Shown: positions 24,801 to 36,605 of the stretch, one piece after another
How the letters are laid out: every line of letters starts with the position of its first letter
Numbering within the stretch: position 1 is the first letter of the stretch
Assembly: GCA_945643635.1 (NCBI GenBank)
Contig: CALZFC010000053.1
Coordinates: 1,187,001-1,251,000, forward strand
Origin: Allodiplogaster sudhausi
Lineage: Eukaryota > Nematoda > Chromadorea > Rhabditida > Diplogasteridae
Length of the DNA: 64,000 nt
Reading direction: 5' to 3'
Position numbers and translations under genes: made by a program
Notes under the pieces: model-generated
The model's database searches: none
Seen by the model: only the letters and a program-made list of their open reading frames with translations
Told to the model about the DNA's origin: nothing

Positions 24801-26142
24801 TGGAAGGCATCCATGCTAACCATTACACCACGGACGCTCTGTTTGGCATGCATTGAGCTTTCATTTCCTTGCAGTGGTCCGGATTACGACACATGCCTTG
24901 AGGACGACCAAGAGATCACTGTTCACATGCTAATGGAAGAGATTTACAGCAAGGCTGGTTTTGGTTGTACTCCTTAGTAATTTGCTTATATATTAGTCAA
25001 ACAGTTGAGATTTTTCACAAATTGAGATTTTCTATAATATGCAACAAGATAAGATAAATAAAACTAAATTAAAGATGTCATTTTAAGGCATGCGAAAGTC
25101 GCGAGTGGTCTCTGATTCGGCTGTCGGCGGGCCTGCTCAACAGGCAACTCGACGAATTGGCCAAGGCAGTCACGCATCTACTCGTCAGACAGAAGCAACT
25201 CACGGTTTGTGTTCTCTTTCTCTCTCTTTCTTTCTCTCTCTTTCTCTCCTTTTTTTTCTCTCTCTCTCTCTCTTTCTCTCTTTCCCTCTTTCCCTCTCTT
25301 TCTTTCTCTCTCTCTCGTTCTTTCTTTCTTTCTTTATTGTCTCACTCTCTCTCTCTTTCCATCACCTGAATTCCGCATCTTCTATCCAGGTCGGCATGCC
25401 TCCTAAGAAGGAAGAGGCCATCACGTGTCCCAAGACAAACGAAGAGCTGAAAGAGATCATGCAGAGAGCGTACGCGGATGACCCTAACGCGTGCATGCTC
25501 AGCCAGGTTGTGGAAGTTAAAATTTCAAGTTAATTCGATCACAACATTTTAACTTTACGCCATCTGTCTGCTTATTTCTTTTTTTTGCTACTGAACTAAC
25601 ATGCATGAAAATAAGGAATAAAATAGAATGTTTCTGCAGGAGATCATCGTGTACCTTGGCTCGCTGGTGCGTACGGACCCCAAGTTGTTCGGAGAGATGT
25701 TCCGTCTCCGCGTCGGACTCATCATCCAAGTTCTCGCATCCGAACTCGCGCGGCTCAGAGATTACTCGGCTGCGGATGCTCTCCAGGTGAGAGTAGATCA
25801 ATGGATCGAGTAGGTCAAGAAGAATCTCCGAATCCTGATGAGGAATTTAAGTAGATCTAGTAGATGAAGGATATGTCCGCCTGTGTCCGATTGGTTGACC
25901 CCTTTGGTAGCATTAGATAGATGCAGACATTGTGGCACTCCAGGTGGGTGGATCAAAGGATCTCCACCATCTATCCAATTCGATCTCTTACTTTAGATGA
26001 CATAAGACAAATGATTTAAGCAGCATCACTAAAAAAGTACATTTCCATTTTTCTTCTATAGTCTCCCTTGGTGATGCTTCTCTCTAATCTTTCTTTTCAT
26101 TCTCTCTCTGTCTCTCTCTCTACTTTGCTCTCTGTCTCTCTG

Positions 26143-26187
<45 letters not shown>

Positions 26188-26680
26188 AGAAGCTCCTGAC
26201 CATCTCTCCGTTCGAACTGAAGTCAATGTTATTCATGCTTCTCTCCGGCCGTCTCCTTGAGGACACTCTCTCAGGTGGGGGGAAAGTGCTTCTGTGAAGT
26301 AGAGACTATATCTTGGATAATTCTGGTTCACTTATTTCTATTTTTTCCTTATTTCTGTCTGTATGCTGTCCCCTAAATTGCTTAATTTTCCGGCATCGCA
26401 TGGTGGCCTTTTTCGCTTTCTCTTTGTCTGTCTCTCTCCAGCTGTTTGCCTCTCTTCTTCCTCTCACCATCTCTCTCTCTCTTTTTCTCTCTCACTCTCT
26501 CTCTCCACCTCTCTCTCCCCCAGGTGACGGTGGCGGTGCTTCCCGGGACAGCCGCACCGGCATCGGCTCGTTCCGCAAGCACATCGAGGACAGAAAGTCA
26601 ATGAGGAAGCTGTCGAGGGCCACGCTCGAGACGGCCGAGGAGACTCAGAGGAGGCTGCAGCAGCATCTAAGTGTCCAGTC

Positions 26681-26718
<38 letters not shown>

Positions 26719-27521
26719 AAGTAGAGAGAGAGAGAGAGAGAGAAAGTAGAGAGAGAGAGAGAGAGGAGAAAGTAGAGTGGGAAAGGAGGGAGAGAGAAAG
26801 GACAGAGATGAGATAGAGAAGGAGAGAGAAAGAGAGAGAGGAGAAAGTAGAGAGAGAGAGGGAGAGAGGAGAAAGGAGGGAGAGAGAAAGGACAGAGATG
26901 AGATAGAGAAGGAGAGAGAAAGAGAGAGAGGAGAAAGTAGAGAGAGAGAGGGAGAGAGGAGAAAGTAGAGTGGGAAAGGAGGGAGAGAGAAAGGACAGAG
27001 ATGAGATAGAGAAGGAGAGAGAAAGAGAGAGAGAGAGAGGAGAAAGTAGAGAGAGAGAGGGAGAGAGGAGAAAGTAGAGTGGGAAAGGAGGGAGAGAGAA
27101 AGGACAGAGATGAGATAGAGAAGGAGAGAGAAAGAGAGAGAGGAGAAAGTAGAGAGAGAGAGGGAGAGAGGAGAAAGTAGAGTGGGAAAGGAGGGAGAGA
27201 GAAAGGACAGAGATGAGATAGAGAAGGAGAGAGAAAGAGAGAGAGAGAGAGAGGAGAAAGTAGAGAGAGAGAGGGAGAGAGGAGAAAGTAGAGTGGGAAA
27301 GGAGGGAGAGAGAAAGGACAGAGATGAGATAGAGAAGGAGAGAGAAAGAGAGAGGGAGAGAGGAGAAAGTAGAGTGGGAAAGGAGGGAGAGAGAAAGGAC
27401 AGAGATGAGATAGAGAAGGAGAGAGAAAGAGAGAGAGGAGAAAGTAGAGAGAGCGAGGGAGAGAGGAGAAAGTAGAGTGGGAAGGGAAGGAGAGAGAAAG
27501 GACAAAGATGAGATAGAGAAG

Positions 27522-27568
<47 letters not shown>

Positions 27569-28475
27569 AAGTAGAGAGAGAGAGGGAGAGAGGAGAAAGT
27601 AGAGTGGGAAAGGAGGGAGAGAGAAAGGACAGAGATGAGATAGAGAAGGAGAGAGAGAGAGAGAGAAGGAGAGGAAATGTTGACTAGAACGTGCCCGCTT
27701 GAGATCTGACGCTGAGAAGGCGCTATCGCCAGCAGCAGTAGAAGTGACATCGACACGAGTGATCACGGAAGAAGAGCCGGCTGATTCGGAAAACGACGAG
27801 GAAGACGAAACATTCGGAATCTGGCTGAGGCATCGGAGGATCGACGGCGCCCTCAATCGAGTCCCGCCCGACTTTTATGTGGTTAGTAGTAGTTGGGCAG
27901 ATTCCGTTGTTATTTAGGGTTTTCCTTTTTACGCTTTTTACCCCCAGCTAATCCTTGATTGCGAATAAGCAATCGAGCATATAGTTTTTGACAATTTTTC
28001 CAGCGAATTTTTTCTCCCCGATAGAACTCAATTCATTGTGGAATATGAGTATAGATAGATTGATCTAGCCTTCCATTGCTCATGCCTTTGATAGGCAAGT
28101 TTGATTCGCCTGTCGAACGTAAGATAGCCTAGCACAAGTTCCGTATCCTTAGACGGTCTGGGATACGGTTCATCGGATCCCGCACGGAATTCGCATCAAC
28201 GGCATCGTCCTTCACTGGGGCCTGACGCAGGAGATGACGAGAAGGGAGATCAAGTTCGCGCTGGAAGTCGAAGAAGTGCTCAACCAGATACCAGAGCCGG
28301 AGTACCGGCAACTGGTATGTGATGGGGGGGGGGTTGTTCTTTTATTCTTGTAAGTAATATTCCTGACCCGTTTCCTGAAATCTAGATTAATTTTTTTGGC
28401 CTGTTTTCCTATATTCTACTCTTTCTTGCTCTGTTCCTCGTCGCCGTCTCTCTCTCTCTCCTCTCTCACGCTCTC

Positions 28476-28510
<35 letters not shown>

Positions 28511-29140
28511 CCCTATTTTCCCTCTTTCTTCTGTTCCTCCCTCTCTCTCACTTTTCCTTCCTGTATTTTCTGGCCCTCTCTCCCTCTGTCTCTCTCTCTC
28601 GCTCTCTCTCTCTATCTCTCTATCTCTCTCTCTTCCCTCTTTCTCTCTCTATGTCTTCTCTCTCTCAGGTGATCGAAGCCCTATGGCTGCTGGGCCGTCT
28701 GGAGCGGCTGACCCGCTGCGAGCAGCCCTCGGTGCCCCTTGACAAGCCGGTGGACATCGACTCGCTCATCCAAGAGGCCAACAAGGCATTCATCCGCCAC
28801 AATGTTGGTCGTCTGAAGAAGCTGTGATTTATGCTAAATTTATGTAATAAAAAATATATGTAAAGTTTTGTACAATAGATGTAATTCTGGTTTAAAAAAA
28901 TATATTTTTTGGAAATAGATCTAATTTTTTTTTAATAAATGTATTGTTTGTAAAAAGAAAAGGTAATAATAAAATGGAATTTAGTGCCAAATGGAGACGG
29001 AGGTCCTCGAGTGCTGTGGAAGCGGTCAAGTTTGCGACGGCGCCCGCCAACTCTGCCGTCACTTTTATGACTCAGCCCCCGTCGGCGAGTTCGGCACATC
29101 GCACTACATCATCCAAGCGCTCTGCCAGGCGTTCACCTAG
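15932..29140 (+). CDS. PHKA: Phosphorylase b kinase regulatory subunit alpha
   Basis: This is the large regulatory subunit of phosphorylase kinase, which with beta, gamma and calmodulin activates glycogen phosphorylase in the cytoplasm. The start [12 protein letters not shown] matches the family N-terminus, and no earlier in-frame ATG exists in this exon. Family blocks follow in order: [82 protein letters not shown]-like, [31 protein letters not shown], and [14 protein letters not shown] near the end. The exons I infer are 15932-16055, 16352-16475, 16647-16698, 17477-17636, 17861-17943, 18279-18413, 18666-18752, 18971-19129, 19247-19309, 19425-19514, 19964 to about 20043, 20356-20489, 20689-20821, 21031-21148, 21467-21541, 21663-21749, 22024-22133, 22484-22670, 22893-23016, 23865-23951, 24058-24232, 24558-24677, 24875-24953, 25088-25204, 25390-25506, 25640-25786, 26190-26274, 26524-26670, 27688-27881, 28153-28314, 28669-28803 and 28985-29140. 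The product is about 1,285 residues, close to the family's roughly 1,235. The 3' end of the 19964 exon is uncertain, and no CaaX box is seen. Confidence 0.95.
16937..17326. mobile_element. hAT-type MITE with 8-bp target duplication, in PHKA intron 3
   Basis: The 390-bp element has inverted ends CAGGGATGTCCAAA and TTTGGACATCCCTG and is flanked by the perfect 8-bp direct repeat GTCCTGCT (16929-16936 and 17327-17334). CAGGG-type termini with 8-bp duplications are the hallmark of hAT-superfamily elements. The interior is extremely GC-rich, made of GGGCCGGGCC-like runs, unlike the surrounding AT-rich intron. It has no coding capacity. Confidence 0.92.
17649..17718. repeat. (TA)n microsatellite in a PHKA intron
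   Basis: About 35 TA units, broken by one CA, directly follow a PHKA exon. A shorter (TA)n run occurs near 18790-18820. Confidence 0.95.
24766..24837 (-). tRNA. trnG-UCC: tRNA-Gly (anticodon UCC), inside a PHKA intron, opposite strand
   Basis: Read on the minus strand the 72-nt sequence begins GCGTCCGTGGTGTAATGG and ends with the pairing acceptor CGGACGC plus discriminator A. The D arm has the A-box GTGGTGTAATGG, the anticodon loop is CTTCCAA (anticodon UCC), and the T arm has GGTTCGATTCC (B box). All arms pair, and no intron or CCA is encoded, as expected for a eukaryotic tRNA gene. It lies in the PHKA intron 24678-24874. Confidence 0.96.
26680..27672. repeat. GA-rich minisatellite in a PHKA intron
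   Basis: About nine copies of a 75-110 bp purine-rich unit, each containing GACAGAGATGAGATAGAGAA (one copy has GACAAAG), separated by GAGAAAGTAGAG blocks of variable length. The long minus-strand frames over this region are translations of the repeat and should not be taken as genes. Confidence 0.92.
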
Positions 29141-30091
29141 GCTGGTATCCTTCGCAACCGAGATCGGACGTGTTTACCCGTTGTAGTCCCCAACATAGAA
29201 GAAAGCTTCTCGCTCCTGTACATAGATCTCTCGTGTACCGTAAGAGCCAACTAGGGTGCATAATTTGTATGAGTTCAGTAACCGCCTGAGTAATCTCAAT
29301 GTGTATTCTAGGATTGCCACTTCTCTACGTCTTTTTTATAGCATAGAAATAGGTTTCATTGTTGCTTTTTATGCGTGCTTAGCTTTGTGTGTTATTATTT
29401 TGCTTTTTGTTTTGCTAATTGTAAGCTTTGATTTTGTTGAAGGTTACTGTAATCTAGTCATTTTTAATGTTTGCTAGTGATTTTTCGCATGACTCAATAG
29501 GATGATATATCAAGAGAATTGTCAGCAAAAGTGTGCCATTGCTCAAACGAAGTAAAGTTTTAAAGGCCAAGGATGAGAGAACATTTGAGGGAAAGAGACA
29601 GAAAGAGTAGACAGAGCAGAGGGGAAAGGAAGGAAAGAGCAAGGGGTGAGAGAGAGAGAGAGTCCGAGAGAGAGAGAGAGGGAGAGAAGCCGTTTTCTGC
29701 AGGAATTTGTTGACTCGGACTGATAAGAACCGCAGAGACACAAAGAGAGTGGGTAGCAATGCCAGCCAATAATGGCACGCGCCGAGGGAAGAGCAGAGTG
29801 GCCAGGGGCTCAAATCAGGAAGACAGCTCATTTTTGCCTCCCAACCCCCCGTCGTAAAGATAATTGTCGGTTTCTCTGAGCACGCGGCTGCCTGAAACAA
29901 ATTCGAGACAATGCCAGTGTCACCCAAGCCGTTGCTAGACACGGAATTCTCTTGAAAAAATGCATCCATTTCCTCTACCATTTATTCGTATTTTTAAATA
30001 AATATATTGCAATTTTTAATAATTTCAAACATAAAGTATTAGAAAATCGCCTAATAATCGACTTATTTATTTTATTACTTAATTTGTACAG
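29141..30091. other. PHKA 3' flank and intergenic DNA
   Basis: AT-rich DNA with one GA microsatellite (about 29640-29690). No splice-bounded open frame was found. Confidence 0.5.
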
Positions 30092-30117
30092 TTCCAGCTT
30101 GGCCGTTAACCGAATCC

Positions 30118-30419
30118 ATGACTTCGCTAAGACCGCACAATTTTGCGGGCAGAAGTTTGCTGGCATTGTTCATTCTGCTGACGGGATGCGCGAATATCGA
30201 CGCAGCAAGGCGAAGCTTCCCGACCCGAGAAATTGAGTCGGCAGGAGAGACACAGGTATGGATTATGACGTGCTATTTATATGCTATTCTCTCTTTTTCT
30301 CTCGTCCTCTCTCTCTCCCTTCTCTCTCTCCCCTTCCCCCTCACCCCCTCTTTCTCTCTCTCTCTCTTTCGCTCTGTCTGTCTCTCTCTCTCCCTTCTCT
30401 CTCTCCCCTTCTCCCTCAC

Positions 30420-30455
<36 letters not shown>

Positions 30456-30965
30456 GCTCTGTCTGTCTCTCTCTCTCCCTTCTCTCTCTCCCCTTCTCCC
30501 TCACCCCCTCTTTCTCTCTCTCTCTCTCTCTCTTTCGCTCTGTCTGTCTCTCTCTCTCTCTCCCTTCTCTCTCTCCCCGTCTCCCTCACCTCCCCTTTCT
30601 CTCTCTCTCTCTCTCTTTCGCTCTGTCTGCCTCTCTCTCTCCCTTCTCTCTCACCCCTTCTCCCTCACCCCCTCTTTCTCTCTCTCTCTTTCGCTCTGTT
30701 TGTCTGTCTCTCTCTCTGTCACCCTCTCTATCTCTCTGTCTGTCTGTCGCCCTCTCTAGCTCACACTCTCAGTTGTCTTTTTTGAAAGCAGAGGCTGATT
30801 GTGAGGTGGGCAGATATAATGTGATCAGAATGATTGCAAAAATTAATCTTTTCAGTACAAATATGACGAGAAGTACTTCACGCAAAGGCTTGATCACTTT
30901 TCCTATTCTGACACGAGAACGTTCCAAATGAGGTATTAATATTTTCATTTACCTTTATTGTATTT

Positions 30966-31005
<40 letters not shown>

Positions 31006-34000
31006 TACATTCATTGCAAAATTTTTTTCCAAAGAAAATACTGTCAGATATCTCCAAAACCTGGAGAGCTACAAGAAGGGCGGACCGATCTTCTTCTATA
31101 CAGGCAACGAGGGCGACATTGTTGGATTCGCAAAGGCTACGGTATTATGACATTCCATATAATGATTAATCACACAACGCTAAAATATCGTATGATCTCC
31201 GATAAAACCCGATGCGTTTTTATTTACGTAGACATGAACTGAGAGAATACCATCAGTAAAAGTTGAACGTTACTTGTAATGTTTAATAAATAAAATGATA
31301 CTTTCAAGGGCATCATGTGGGACCTTGCGAGCCAATTCAATGCTGCGCTAATCTTTGCCGAGCATCGCTTCTATGGAAAGAGTCTGCCATTCGGCAACAG
31401 CTCTTACGACGTACAGATTCAATCTATCGTTGTTTCGTTCTTTCGCTTCCTTTTTCTCTTTTAACTAATTCTCTCTTTTTCTCTCTCTCTCTCGTTCTCT
31501 CTTGCTCTCTCTTTATCTCTTTCGTCGTCGAAGTATAGCGATACTTATAATCCTGTTTTTATGGATGCAAAAAAATAGAATTGATTTGAGAGCGCAAGCA
31601 ACCTTTCGTATCTCTCATCTCAACAAGCACTAGCGGACTACGCCGACTTCCTCGTCGCTCTCAAAGACAACCAGACCTTTTCGTATGACACTAAGGTTCG
31701 TTTTCTTATGCCTTACCCCCTCTTTCTCTCCTGCTCTCTCTCTCTCTCTCTCTCTATCTATCTCTCTATTTTTCTCTTGTCTCTATTTCCTCGTAATCGT
31801 GCAAATATTCAAGCTGTAAATATCAATGTTTCACCTGTTGGGACATTCACTTGGCATAATAGTTCCATTGAGCATGACAATGAAGTAGAACATTGCATGC
31901 AGGTGATCGCCTTCGGCGGCAGCTACGGCGGCATGCTCTCAGCGTGGTTCCGTCTCAAATATCCGCACATGACTGTCGGGTCAGAGGCCGTCATTTTGGC
32001 TCTTATTCAGATTCAGGAACTTCGGAAGGAAATCTTATGAATAAAATAAATTCTTTATTAATTTAAAAAAAAATCATTATAAAACAAAATTATAGCGCGT
32101 GGGCCTCTTCTGCACCAGTCTTTTACTTTCGCGGCGGCGGCGTTGACTACGGCGCATTCGATAAGGTTCAGAGATCATTGCCAAGATATGAATGTCACGC
32201 GACGAGGGACATTTGTGGGAGCTAGCGAAAGTTCGTTCGAACGTAACATTTCTTAATGCCGTTGAAGGTGACCACTCGGACATTCGCAAAGGCTGGCTGT
32301 GATGTCGATGTGATTAGGCGGGGATGGCAAGTGCTCAGGAACATTTCTGCTGACGGTTCTTATTTCGCTCTCCCTCCCTCTATCTCTCTCTCTCTCTCAC
32401 TAATTTTCTCTTCAGATGATGGTCGCATGGGGCTGAACGAGCTGTTCAAGGTGGACAAGAAGAGTCTGCTGCAAAAGCCGGAAGATGTGACTGGCCTGAT
32501 TAACTACGTGAGGGAGGCGATCGAGTACATGGCCATGGTCGATTATCCGTACGAGACGGGCTTTCTCACGCATCTGCCGCCTTGGCCAGCCAAGGTTTTT
32601 TTTTACTAGGTATTTAATAAAATGTCGAATAAAAAAGGTAATAGAACAATAATTATGTACATATACGAAATAATAATAATAATGAAACAGACGGCCTGTG
32701 CGCGCGCCGCGCCACTCGCGACGCCGACCTCCACCGATGACGGCGTCGCTCGGGCGCTAGCGGCGCTTGCCGAGGTCTACTACAACTACGACAACTCGTC
32801 CGACTATACGGCCTGCTTCGCGGCCGGCTGCGGCGATCCGGCCACCGCGTCGCTTGGCTCGCCACTCGGGTGGCCGTGGCAGGTTTCTGACTTCTTGTTT
32901 ATCCTTCAAATCGGTTACTTCTTCAATAATCGAGTTTTCATCCATCTGTGCATAATTGTATTTTAAAAAATTCCTCAAATAAATTTGTATATTTTTAGCA
33001 GAAAGAAAAACTGATTGCGTTAAATGGTTAGGAATGCAGCGAGATCGTGATGGAGATGTGTTCGCGCGGCGGAGACAACGACTTCTTCTGGGACGAGTGC
33101 GCGCCCTCTCCACTCGAGAACATGCGAGCGTACTGCAAGGAGACATTCGGCCGGCTCGGCTGGCTGCCCTCCTTCCTCAGAGAGAACGACATCCCCACCG
33201 AGTACGGAATGACCTTCGACGGAGCGAGCAATCTCATCCTCACGTTAGTTACAAGCTGTTTTTTTTGTCATATCTATATAATATCTAAGTATCTGGCAAT
33301 TTCGATGTGGCAGCTTGTATGCATTTGACAGGCTTCTTACAATTAGACTGATTGTAAGGTATTCGACTACATCTAATAGTCCAAAAGTTTTTTTGAATTG
33401 ATTCATTGACTCTTTTTGGAGCGCACAAATATGTCCATAGTAATTGTCCTAATTGTTCAAGACAAGGCGAGCTCGATCCGTGGTCGGTGGGCGGAGTTCG
33501 GCCGGATTCGCCGGGCGCGCGAAAGGATCGCGGCGTGTTTGTGCTGACCATCTCCAACTCTGCTCACCATCTCGACCTGAGACAGCCGAACACGTGCGAC
33601 CCGGACAATGTCAACTTCGTTAGATACCAGGTCGAATACATTGGCGCTATTGGTTTAGAGATTGTTTGAGATCACTTTTCTTTTCTATTAAATTTATTTT
33701 CGTATAATATTACGTTCTATTGCGTACATGAATTAGAAATAATTTTTAGTCTTAAAATTGTTCACTAAGATTTGCTGCTCACATCTGATTTTTATCCAGG
33801 TTTATTTTGCATTTCTCCTAGTGTTATCACATTATTTTTAATGTATTGTTAAGTAAATAAATAAATGTTTAAATTATTATCTTTCTCTTTTCGTTTACAG
33901 GCCGTCCGCGTGCTGCAGTGCTGGCTGGATGCGTCTAAATGTCCGAGCCAGCTGGACATTGTGGACGCTGCACTCTCATGGGTGCCGACAGGCGTAGAGT

Positions 34001-34315
34001 GCAAGGACGTCGTCGGAGGCTTCCCATGGGGATTCCAGGTGGGGAAGAGAGTGGGAAAGTGAGAGAGGGGCGAGAGAGTTAGAGATATCTATAAAGAGAC
34101 GAGAAGAAGGAGGATTATAATGGGAGAAAAGAAATATCTCCATATTATTCTCAATATGTATGTACAAGTCAAAATCGTTCTGACCAATTCGTCAGGACCA
34201 GAACGCAAACACGACTGCAGCGCCTCCTCAATCGACGACATCCTCAGCAATCTCCTCATCTTCCTCCTTGTCTCTGGCATTGTTGATGCTGGCGGCTTTC
34301 TCTTTGAAATGTTGA
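30118..34315 (+). CDS. S28-family serine peptidase, DPP7/PRCP-like, with GPI-type C-terminus
   Basis: This is a family S28 peptidase, which cleaves after proline near peptide ends and in animals acts in lysosomes or secretions. Residues 1-30 form a signal peptide ([10 protein letters not shown] core). Family motifs are [38 protein letters not shown], nucleophile [16 protein letters not shown], then GELDPW (Asp) and SAHHLD (His), so the Ser-Asp-His triad is intact. Exons: 30118-30255, 30856-30932, 31048-31141, 31309-31410, 31591-31695, 31903-31979, 32096-32165, 32268-32355, 32416-32594, 32691-32882, 33032-33243, 33462-33630, 33901-34038 and 34196-34315, totalling 1,761 nt (586 residues). That is longer than DPP7 (about 490) because of a Ser/Thr-rich tail ending in a hydrophobic stretch ([13 protein letters not shown]). 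Several N-glycosylation sites are present (NSS, NQT, NIS, NSS). I infer it is closer to DPP7 than to PRCP. Confidence 0.93.
30296..30760. repeat. CT-rich minisatellite in intron 1 of the S28 peptidase gene
   Basis: Five or six copies of a 75-95 bp unit combining CTTCTCCCTCACCCC with TTTCGCTCTGTCTGTCTC, joined by (CT)n of variable length. All frames over it are repeat translations. Confidence 0.9.
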
Positions 34316-34440
34316 CTTTTTTTCTCATCACATTCTTTGTCTTTCTGTAAGCCTGTTCCTCTCTCTCAATATCACTTTATCTGTTATCTTCTCAAACATT
34401 ATGATGAGCGGCAGAACGAGCCAAATTTATAGAGAGAGAG

Positions 34441-34538
<98 letters not shown>

Positions 34539-35250
34539 ATGGTATATGACGAGGGAGAGATAACATAGTATTAGTGTGAGAATGAGATGAAGAGAGAGCG
34601 AGAGATGAAGAAAGAGAGTGAGAAAGGTTGAGATAAAAGTTTCAAATCTTCTAAATGGGCCTTCTTGTCTTCGCTCTGAAAAATGTTTGCAGTGTTGAAC
34701 AACGTATGAATACATATAATAATTGATTACCTATATGAACAATTTTCCACTATGTATGCAAATTTTTTTTATATGATAAGGATATTTGGATGTTATTTTT
34801 ACGTCTTGCATTCATCTTCGACTTTGTACTCGTCGACTAAGGGTAATCGGAATCGGAATCAGAATCGGAGTCGAAGTCGCAGCCGGGTGATTTGGACGGA
34901 GTTGGGGCAAGGAAGGTTCCCATGTCCGGTCTGGTCTGTTGCTTCTAAAGTTCGTTCCTTTTGACCCGGAGTACGACGTAAGTACTTTGGGAAAAAGGAT
35001 TAAAAATATAGATTTAATCGTTGAACTGTGACAAAGAATATGGAGTTTCCGGGAAAAGAATAAAAAATTTTTTGTAAAAATTTCAAATGTACTTGAAACT
35101 AAATCTTGAGATTTGAGCAAAGTACTTGGAAGATCGTTGTTGTGATTACATAATGTGCGATATCGGAGCAAGGTTAAAAGGTGCAATTGTACTTTTCATA
35201 AGTGTCATTTCATTTTTATGAGCTTTTCATGATCTTTCGCCCGATTTCCC
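34316..35250. other. Intergenic DNA between the peptidase and the GSKIP-domain gene
   Basis: Holds a (GA)n tract (34431-34540) and an exon-like stretch ending at 34978 before GTAAGT, in which CTTCTAAAGTTCGTTCCTTT could encode LLKFVPFDPEYD. The frame upstream is broken by a stop, and no acceptor can be chosen with confidence, so I do not call a gene. Confidence 0.45.
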
Positions 35251-35258
35251 TATAAAAG
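35251..35258 (+). promoter_or_regulatory. TATA box of the GSKIP-domain gene
   Basis: TATAAAAG followed by CACCC lies 172 bp before the chosen ATG. Initiation about 30 bp downstream (near 35281) would give a 5' leader of about 140 nt. It is the clearest TATA box seen upstream of any gene here. Confidence 0.6.
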
Positions 35259-35422
35259 ACACCCAGTTTCTTCCTTTCCTCATCTCACTCTTGCTTGGCG
35301 ATCCTTCTCAATCGGCGGGCACTCGCTTGGCTCGTGCTTCCGCGTTTGAGCTCTCTTGCCGACGTACACTCTCTCTTCTCCCTCCGACTTCTCTGCTCCC
35401 TCTCACTTCAACGAAGAAAACC

Positions 35423-36092
35423 ATGTGCTTTTGCATGAAGAAGGCAGCTGCCGGCGCGACCGCCAGAGTCTGTTTTTTTTGCGTTATGACATAATTTTTA
35501 TTCTAGGAAAAATATCAATATTTCTTTCTGTGCTTTTCATTTTTATTAAAATAGAAGATATTTTAAGTCGCTGAATAATAAGAACAACAAAAAATTAATC
35601 TCAGGCAAAAATGGGGATAAGTTTATATTTGTTCCAGGGTGCTGGAGATGCCGGAAGAAAGCCAAGCACCATTCCTGGCGAATCTACTACTGTCCCGTAA
35701 GAGTTTTCAAACTACAATAATAAAAATTATTAATCAAAATGAAATTACTGAAACTGAATTAGAGGAAGCGTTTTATAGTGTCGAGATGGCCGAGTCCTCT
35801 CCGAGTACTCCTTCCTCTGCTGGCTGCCCCCGCCCCTCTGCCGTGCAGCTGCTGTCCGCGAACTCCTTGGCCGACTCGCTCGGAGTGGCTCCCGCCTACA
35901 AACAAGAGGAAGCTGCTCGCTGGAGCTCAGCCGCGCACGTGTACGAGTCTTCTCGTGCCAACTCGCCCTTCACGAAGGAGCCCGCCATCCCATCCGAAGA
36001 TGGCAATGGCGCACTCTCTTCACGTCAACCCTCTGCTGACCACCCGCACATCTCACGGTAATCTTTTTTCTTTTCTTTTTCTCTTTCTCTCT

Positions 36093-36141
<49 letters not shown>

Positions 36142-36605
36142 GCAGACCGCCGCTCTCCCTGGAAGAGATCGCAGCAGCGAACCGACGTCGTCATGCAGAA
36201 GAAGGTGGCGTGGTGTCCTCTACCGAGGATGGTCCACTAGACTTGGAAGCCATCGCAGCCATCCACGAACTCGCCCATCAAGTTGACTCGATGAGTGTCT
36301 CCGAGATCTTGCCTCGTACGCCCGATCTGCTCTTCCTTAATGTCAAGACACGCGAAGGCCATCAGTACACGCTGGAGCTGACCATGAAGGGATGGCGCAT
36401 CGCTTCGAGTCTCTCCGACTGCATGAATGGCGACTACACCAACTTCGAGATGTACACTCGATACTACGCGGATGCCCGTGAACTGCTTGGTGTCCTCTCA
36501 CCGACCGAACAGAGCAGCTTCCACCAGGCACTCACTGACAAGCTGCGCATTCTCGAGCAGTCCTCTGGGCAGGTTTGGAGTCAATGGCAAACTTGGCATT
36601 CTTAG
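35423..36605 (+). CDS. GSKIP-domain protein with long disordered N-terminus
   Basis: GSKIP proteins bind glycogen synthase kinase 3 and the PKA regulatory subunit. Exons are 35423-35467, 35638-35696, 35779-36057 and 36146-36605 (843 nt, 280 residues), with all phases consistent. The start was chosen because its context is ACCATG and it joins in frame. The C-terminal half carries the family domain: the helix LEAIAAIHELAHQVDSM, then LFLNVKTREGHQYTLELTMK, ELLGVLSPTEQSSF and ALTDKLRILEQ. Human GSKIP is about 139 residues. The N-terminal ~150 residues here are Ser/Pro/Ala-rich and unrecognised. A related domain occurs in CLU proteins, but no TPR region follows. An alternative donor at GGGCAG/GTTTGG joined to an exon-like stretch at 36848 would replace the last residues. 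The first intron has a weak donor (AGA/GTCTGT). Confidence 0.78.

Noticed and set aside
26464..27856. Minus-strand open frames of about 400-430 codons
   Set aside because: They are translations of a GA/CT minisatellite (Ser/Leu repeats) lying across a PHKA intron and exons on the other strand.
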